A DNA stretch of 64,000 nucleotides from Halanaerobium sp. (GTDB taxonomy: Bacteria > Bacillota > Halanaerobiia > Halanaerobiales > Halanaerobiaceae): the NCBI GenBank assembly GCA_018399955.1, contig JAGYNO010000001.1, forward strand, positions 1 to 64,000, written 5' to 3'. A model generated the notes under the pieces. That model was not told where the DNA came from and ran no database searches. It saw only the letters and a list, made by a program, of their open reading frames with translations. How positions within the stretch are numbered: the first letter of the stretch is position 1; each line of letters opens with the position of its first letter. The position numbers and the translations under genes are program-made. Shown here one piece after another: positions 58,694 through 64,000 of this stretch.

Positions 58694-59341
58694 ATGCGAA
58701 ATGATCCATTACATGCAGAAGTCTTAAGTGTTAAACTGATTTCTAATTTAAGTAATGATATAAAAAAGGAGTTAGACTTAGCGGAAGATCATGCGAGTAT
58801 TGGTATTATTACCTGTGATATAGATGATGTTGGTTATACTGCTTTAGATGATGCTACCAAAAAGGCATCTGTAGATGTAGTTTATGCAAAATCATTTTAT
58901 GGAGGTGCAGATAATGCTACAACTAAGTTAGCCGGTGAGTTTATTGGTATTCTAGCAGGCAGCACACCATCAGAAGTTAGAAGTGGTCTCGATTCTGTTG
59001 TGAATTTTATAGAAAATAACGCTTGTTTTTATAGTGCAAATGAAGATGACTCTATCTGTTATTTTAATCACTGTATTTCTAGAAGTGGAAGCTATTTATC
59101 TGAAACAGCAGGTATAAAAGAGGGAGATGCTATCGCATATTTAATAGCTCCACCGATGGAGTCTATTTATGCTCTTGATGCAGCACTTAAGGCTGCGGAT
59201 GTAAAAATAACTAATTTTTATGGGCCTCCCTCTGAGACAAACTTTGGAGGAGCATTATTAACTGGAAGTCAGTCAGCCTGTCAGGCTGCCTGTACAGCTT
59301 TTGCATCTGCAGTTAAAGAAGTTGCTGATAATCCGAAATGA
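58694..59341 (+). CDS. eutL: BMC shell protein EutL
   Basis: KSFYGGADNATTKLAGEFIGILAGSTPSEVRSGL; YGPPSETNFGGALLTGSQSACQAACTAF. Confidence 0.95.
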   Translation: MRNDPLHAEVLSVKLISNLSNDIKKELDLAEDHASIGIITCDIDDVGYTALDDATKKASVDVVYAKSFYGGADNATTKLAGEFIGILAGSTPSEVRSGLDSVVNFIENNACFYSANEDDSICYFNHCISRSGSYLSETAGIKEGDAIAYLIAPPMESIYALDAALKAADVKITNFYGPPSETNFGGALLTGSQSACQAACTAFASAVKEVADNPK

Positions 59342-59501
59342 TTTGCTCTAAAGCAGCAGTCTCTGCTATAATTAAATTATAGTATTTTTGTTAAAAAAAT
59401 ATTACTGTTAAAATTTAAATATCTTTATTAAGGAAATCTCAAATAGCTAGAAGTTATTTATGAAATAAGATATTTATTTAAAGCAGAAAAGGAGTAAGAT
59501 C

Positions 59502-60356
59502 ATGGAAGAAAAAATTGCGATAGTTACGGACAGCACTTCAGACTTAAGAAAAGATGAGTTGAACAAATATGGAATTCATTCAATCCCGCTTAAAGTAATT
59601 TATAAGGATAGACAATATCATGACAGGGTTGATATCACACCTTCAGAAGTATATGGAAATATGGAAAGAGAAGTTCCTACTACATCTATGCCTTCACCTC
59701 AGGAAATAGATGATGTCTATTCTCAACTTAGAGATGAGGGGTATACTCATATCATTTCTGTTCATATTTCTGCAGGGCTCTCAGCAACTTACGGCAACTG
59801 CAGGATGGTCGCTGATCAAATCGAAGGTATAGAAGTGGAAGTAATTGATTCTCAGATGCTGTCTAAAGGTTTAGGAAGACTTGCATTATATGCAGCTGAT
59901 TTGGTATCTGCTGAGCAATATTCATTTAATGAGATAGTGAAAAAAGTAGAGGCTAAAAAAGATAAAATCGAGACACTCTTTGTAGTAGAGACACTAAAAT
60001 TTCTTAAAAAAGGCGGCAGAATTGGAAAGGTTTCAGGGACAATAGCTGAACTGCTCAATATAAAACCAATAATTTCTATTGATGAAGATGGAGAGTATTA
60101 TACCTATGATAAGATTAGGGGACGCAGCCGCTCACTTAAAAAGATGTTTGAAATTATGAAATCGAAAATTAAAGAGAAAAAAAGATATATTGTTGACGTA
60201 GTTCATGCAGCTGCTGAGGAAGAAGCAGAAAAACTCCGTGATAAATTTAATGAACTTCCTACAATAGAAGAAACATTTTTAGGAGAAATAAGTCCTGTTA
60301 TGGTTGTTCATACTGGACCAGGTTTAATAGGTTTGGTATTAACTGAATTAGACTAA
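59502..60356 (+). CDS. DegV family protein
   Basis: IVTDSTSDLRKDEL, TTSMPSPQEI, LKFLKKGGRIGK, VMVVHTGPGLIGL. Confidence 0.95.
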   Translation: MEEKIAIVTDSTSDLRKDELNKYGIHSIPLKVIYKDRQYHDRVDITPSEVYGNMEREVPTTSMPSPQEIDDVYSQLRDEGYTHIISVHISAGLSATYGNCRMVADQIEGIEVEVIDSQMLSKGLGRLALYAADLVSAEQYSFNEIVKKVEAKKDKIETLFVVETLKFLKKGGRIGKVSGTIAELLNIKPIISIDEDGEYYTYDKIRGRSRSLKKMFEIMKSKIKEKKRYIVDVVHAAAEEEAEKLRDKFNELPTIEETFLGEISPVMVVHTGPGLIGLVLTELD

Positions 60357-60385
60357 AAAAATTTAAATATAATCACTAAAGTTTT

Positions 60386-60415
60386 AGACAGTTCTTATAA
60401 AGAGCTGTCTTTTTG
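60386..60415 (+). terminator. Intrinsic terminator
   Basis: AGACAGTTCT-TATAA-AGAGCTGTCT then TTTT. Confidence 0.88.
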
Positions 60416-60651
60416 CTATATTTTGGATTAACAAGCATAAAAAATCTAGTTATTTATATATTAAAAAAATAATCAAAAAAATTCTAAAAAATAAAGGTTA
60501 ATAATAATTGTTAGAGAAGTAGTAAAACATAAAGAATTTGTAAATTTTATATTACAAATTTATTCTTGATAATATTTAAATATTTAAGAAAATTCAACAT
60601 AAATTTAAGGCATTTTATTAATTTACTTTGCTAAAGTGAAGGGGATCTCTA

Positions 60652-61539
60652 ATGGTTTTAGATAATTTTGCTGATAAAGATAATAATTTTCAGAACATTG
60701 ACAAAAATAATGAAGAAGAAACTTATTATAAGGATGAAAATTTGCTTGAAAATAAAGATATTTTTGAGCAAAAAAATATTGTTTTATACCAACGTGGAAA
60801 ATGTCTAGAAAAAGAAGATTTAATTATTAATGAATCACCATTAACTATCTTTATAAATAAATACGAATTATTAACTTTAATGGTATTAAAAGAAAATTTA
60901 GAAGAACTTGTAATCGGCTTTTTAGCTGCAGAGGGATTAATTAAAAATATATCAGAAATAATAAATTTGGAGTTTAAACAAAATAATACTGTTATAATGG
61001 TTGAGCTCGAATCAGATTTTAAACCGGGAAGATTTAAAAAAAGAACACTCACTTCTGGTTGTGGGAGTGGATCAACATTTTTGAATTTAAAAGAATGTAC
61101 AGAAAGTCAGTTTGTTAAAAATAAGAAGCAGATAGAGGCAGTAAAAATTTTTGATTTAATGAAAAAATTACAAGAAGATTCAAGTTATTTTAAATTAACT
61201 GGTGGAACACATATTTCTGCACTTGCTGAGTCAGAAGATATACTTTTTAGAATAGAAGACATCGGCCGTCATAACACTCTTGATAAAATTATAGGTAGAG
61301 CTCTAAAAGAAAAAATTAAATTAGACGATAAGATTATATTAACTAGTGGAAGAATATCCTCAGAAATGATAATCAAGGTACTGCGGCAGGGTATCCCGTT
61401 TTTAGTTTCCCGTTCAGCACCTACAGATAAAGCGGTTAATACAGCTTTAGAGTACGGCCTAACGTTGATCGGGTTCTGCAGGGGTCAGCGCATGAATATC
61501 TATAGTGGTACTGAAAGAATTATTAAAAATCAGAAATAA
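60652..61539 (+). CDS. fdhD: FdhD-type formate dehydrogenase accessory sulfurtransferase
   Basis: FLAAEGLI, LTSGCGSGSTF, TGGTHISALAESEDILFRIEDIGRHNTLDKIIG. Confidence 0.88.
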   Translation: MVLDNFADKDNNFQNIDKNNEEETYYKDENLLENKDIFEQKNIVLYQRGKCLEKEDLIINESPLTIFINKYELLTLMVLKENLEELVIGFLAAEGLIKNISEIINLEFKQNNTVIMVELESDFKPGRFKKRTLTSGCGSGSTFLNLKECTESQFVKNKKQIEAVKIFDLMKKLQEDSSYFKLTGGTHISALAESEDILFRIEDIGRHNTLDKIIGRALKEKIKLDDKIILTSGRISSEMIIKVLRQGIPFLVSRSAPTDKAVNTALEYGLTLIGFCRGQRMNIYSGTERIIKNQK

Positions 61540-61549
61540 AGAAAGGGGT

Positions 61550-61954
61550 ATGATGATGACATTAGAAAAAACAAGAGTTCTAATTGCAAAAATTGGGCTT
61601 GATGGTCATGATAGGGGTGCTAAAGTTGTTGCTAGAGCATTAAAAGAATCTGGTATTGAGGTAATTTATACAGGTCTCCGCAGCACTCCAGACGAAGTGG
61701 TTAGAACTGCTCTCCAGGAAGATGTAGATTTGATTGGGGTCAGTATTCTTTCTGGTGCTCATCGAACTTTAATAAAAAAATTATTTAAAGTGTTTAAAGA
61801 AAAAGAAATAAAAGATCTTCCTGTATTAGTTGGTGGTATTATACCTGAAGATGATTATCAATATTTAAAAAAAATCGGGGTAGCTAAGATTTTTAGTACA
61901 GGTACTCCGATAAGTGAAATCGTAGATTTTGTAAAATCTACGACAGCTCCATAA
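61550..61954 (+). CDS. B12-binding (C-terminal) subunit of methylmalonyl-CoA mutase type
   Basis: RVLIAKIGLDGHDRGAKVVARALKESGIEVIYTGLRSTP; LIGVSILSGAH. Confidence 0.93.
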   Translation: MMMTLEKTRVLIAKIGLDGHDRGAKVVARALKESGIEVIYTGLRSTPDEVVRTALQEDVDLIGVSILSGAHRTLIKKLFKVFKEKEIKDLPVLVGGIIPEDDYQYLKKIGVAKIFSTGTPISEIVDFVKSTTAP

Positions 61955-61972
61955 TGGAAATGGAGGTTTATA

Positions 61973-62968
61973 ATGATTAAAAGCAGCTGTCTGGATAATA
62001 AATATCGATTCAATGAATTATTAACAGGAATACTGGATGCTGAAGATAAAGAACTTGGAAGAGCGATTTCTTTAATTGAAAATAGAGATAAACTAGCCTA
62101 TGAAATTCTAAAAAATTTATATGGTAAATTTAACCCTGCATATTTAATTGGGATTACAGGTCCACCTGGTGCTGGTAAAAGTACCTTAATTGATTCTTTA
62201 TTAACGGACTGGCTTAAAGAAAATAAAAAAATTGCTGTAATTGCAGTAGATCCCAGCAGTCAGATTTCTGGGGGTGCATTTTTAGGTGACCGAATAAGAA
62301 TGAAAAATATAACTAATCATAAAAATGTATTTATCCGAAGTATGGCAACAAGGGGCAGTACTGGAGGTTTAAATCCTGCAGTATATGATACAGTGATTCT
62401 GCTTTCTGCAGCTGGATTTGATATGATAGTAATCGAAACAGTCGGAGTTGGACAGACTGAGATTGATATAGTGAGGTTAGCTGATACCAGTGTTGTGGTA
62501 GCTGTTCCAGAAGCAGGTGATGAAATTCAGATATTTAAGTCTGATTTGATGGAAGTGGGAGATATATTTGTTTTAAATAAGGCCGATCTTCCAGGGGCAG
62601 CAAAAATGGAGATAATGATAAATCAGCTTTTTAATCTAAAATCAAAAACTAATAGAAATTTAGATATTAGCTGGAAACCTCAGTTGGTCAAAACTTCAAC
62701 CTATGAGAAATATGGTATAGATGAATTAAGGAATAAAATAATTGAGCATTATAATTTTTTGAAAGAAAGCAGACTTTTTGAATTAAATCATGACCAGGTT
62801 ATAGAGAAGCAGCTGATTTACCTATTGGAAGAGAAAATTTATACTGATTTTATTGGAAAAATTAGAAATTGTGACACATATAAGCAGTTACTGGAGAACA
62901 TAGTTTCTGGCCAGATAACCCCTCATCAAGCGGCAGATCAACTTTTAAAGAAAAATTTAAAATTATAA
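61973..62968 (+). CDS. meaB: MeaB-type GTPase chaperone
   Basis: GITGPPGAGKSTLID, IAVDPSSQISGGAFLGDRIRM, IVIETVGVGQTEIDI. Confidence 0.93.
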   Translation: MIKSSCLDNKYRFNELLTGILDAEDKELGRAISLIENRDKLAYEILKNLYGKFNPAYLIGITGPPGAGKSTLIDSLLTDWLKENKKIAVIAVDPSSQISGGAFLGDRIRMKNITNHKNVFIRSMATRGSTGGLNPAVYDTVILLSAAGFDMIVIETVGVGQTEIDIVRLADTSVVVAVPEAGDEIQIFKSDLMEVGDIFVLNKADLPGAAKMEIMINQLFNLKSKTNRNLDISWKPQLVKTSTYEKYGIDELRNKIIEHYNFLKESRLFELNHDQVIEKQLIYLLEEKIYTDFIGKIRNCDTYKQLLENIVSGQITPHQAADQLLKKNLKL

Positions 62969-63027
62969 GTTGACTTACGGTCAGTTATTTGCTATCCTTA
63001 ATTGTGTCGATTATACAGGAGGTAAAG

Positions 63028-63444
63028 GTGAATACAAAAAAAATTGAACATATAGGAATTGCTGTAAAAGAATTGGCAGAAAAAGTTTATTTTTATGAAG
63101 AAATACTTGGCTTAAAAAAACTTAAAGAAGAAATAGTTGAAGAACAAGGAGTTAAAATTGTTTTTTTCCAGATTGGAGAAAGTAAAATTGAACTTTTAGA
63201 ACCTTTGAATGAAGACAGTCCTATAGCAAAATTCATTCAAAAAAGAGGAGAAGGTATTCATCATTTTGCTATTTTAGTTGACAGCATTGAAGATAAGATA
63301 AAAGATATGCAGGCTAAAGGAGCTAAATTAATCGGCAGTAAAGCTACCAGAGGTGCAGATGATATGAAAATTATTTTTATTCATCCAAAATCAAGTGGTG
63401 GTGTATTACTAGAATTATGTGAAGCAATAGTTAAGGAGGAATAA
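63028..63444 (+). CDS. Methylmalonyl-CoA epimerase
   Basis: [45 protein letters not shown] start after AGGAGG. Confidence 0.92.
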   Translation: MNTKKIEHIGIAVKELAEKVYFYEEILGLKKLKEEIVEEQGVKIVFFQIGESKIELLEPLNEDSPIAKFIQKRGEGIHHFAILVDSIEDKIKDMQAKGAKLIGSKATRGADDMKIIFIHPKSSGGVLLELCEAIVKEE

Positions 63445-63446
63445 TA

Positions 63447-64000
63447 ATGTCAGTAGATGATAGAGAACATGAACTTGTGGAAAAAAAAGAAAAAATCCAA
63501 CTTGGTGGTGGAGAAAAAAGAATAGAAAAACAGCACTCTAAAGGAAAAAAAACAGCTCGGGAGAGAATAGAATACTTATTAGATGATGGCTCATTTATTG
63601 AATTGAATATGTTTGTAGAAAATCGAAGTACTTCTTTAGGTATGGATGAAAAAGAAGTACCAGGAGAAGGAGTTGTTGTGGGTTATGGTACCATAGATGA
63701 GCGTTTAGTTTATGTCTATGCTCAGGATTTCACAGTAATGGGTGGATCAGTAGGTGAAGCACATTCCGAAAAGATCCAGGCTGTTATGGATTTAGCGATG
63801 AAAAATGGTGCTCCAATTATTGGTTTAAATGATTCAGGTGGAGCAAGAATTAATGAAGGTATAGATGCTCTTAATGGTTATGGAGAAATTTTTTATAGAA
63901 ATACAAAAGCATCTGGTGTAGTACCACAAATTTCAGCTATCTTAGGCCCATGTGCAGGTGGAGCAGTATATTCTCCTGCAATCACAGATTTTATCTTTAT
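63447..64000 (+). CDS. Carboxyltransferase (methylmalonyl-CoA decarboxylase alpha/PccB-like), 3' truncated by window
   Basis: Own translation: [65 protein letters not shown]. Confidence 0.92.
   Translation, partial: MSVDDREHELVEKKEKIQLGGGEKRIEKQHSKGKKTARERIEYLLDDGSFIELNMFVENRSTSLGMDEKEVPGEGVVVGYGTIDERLVYVYAQDFTVMGGSVGEAHSEKIQAVMDLAMKNGAPIIGLNDSGGARINEGIDALNGYGEIFYRNTKASGVVPQISAILGPCAGGAVYSPAITDFIF

Noticed and set aside
1-64000. CRISPR arrays, tRNA/rRNA genes, insertion sequences, prophage genes
   Set aside because: No regularly spaced repeats, RNA gene signatures, transposase or phage proteins were recognised by reading; a dedicated scan was not possible.

Overview
AT-rich window, probably from an anaerobic Halanaerobiales/Clostridia-type bacterium (inference from gene content). 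It holds four main blocks. (1) 1-7.2 kb: a hybrid Eut/Pdu-type bacterial microcompartment (BMC) locus with acylating aldehyde dehydrogenase, two BMC-H shell genes, eutT, eutN, eutH, pduS and pduT. It contains three decayed pieces that the ORF track does not name: a pduL 5' end run into a eutJ-like fragment, and an Fe-alcohol dehydrogenase remnant. (2) 8.5-35 kb: a purine-degradation island with ygeY and ygeW, two fold-type-II PLP enzymes, a TRAP transporter, two Mo-hydroxylase (xanthine dehydrogenase-type) systems, ssnA-type amidohydrolases, adenine deaminase and two purine permeases. One Mo subunit is split into two coupled genes. The second permease is preceded by a guanine-class purine riboswitch plus terminator. 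(3) 35.9-53.6 kb: a TPP riboswitch with thiamine ABC genes, ahcY, an HcnABC-like amine/amino-acid oxidoreductase cluster, a MntA/HepT-type toxin-antitoxin pair, and glycerate genes. (4) 55-59.3 kb: eutABCL, about 48 kb from the other BMC genes, followed by degV, fdhD and the start of a methylmalonyl-CoA module. The most unusual signal is a pair of 43-bp near-perfect palindromes at 13177 and 52270. They share ends and core, differ in an inner 6-bp segment with compensatory changes on the other arm, and sit at almost the same spacing between flanking genes. All calls come from reading the sequence and supplied translations; no searches or folding programs were run.
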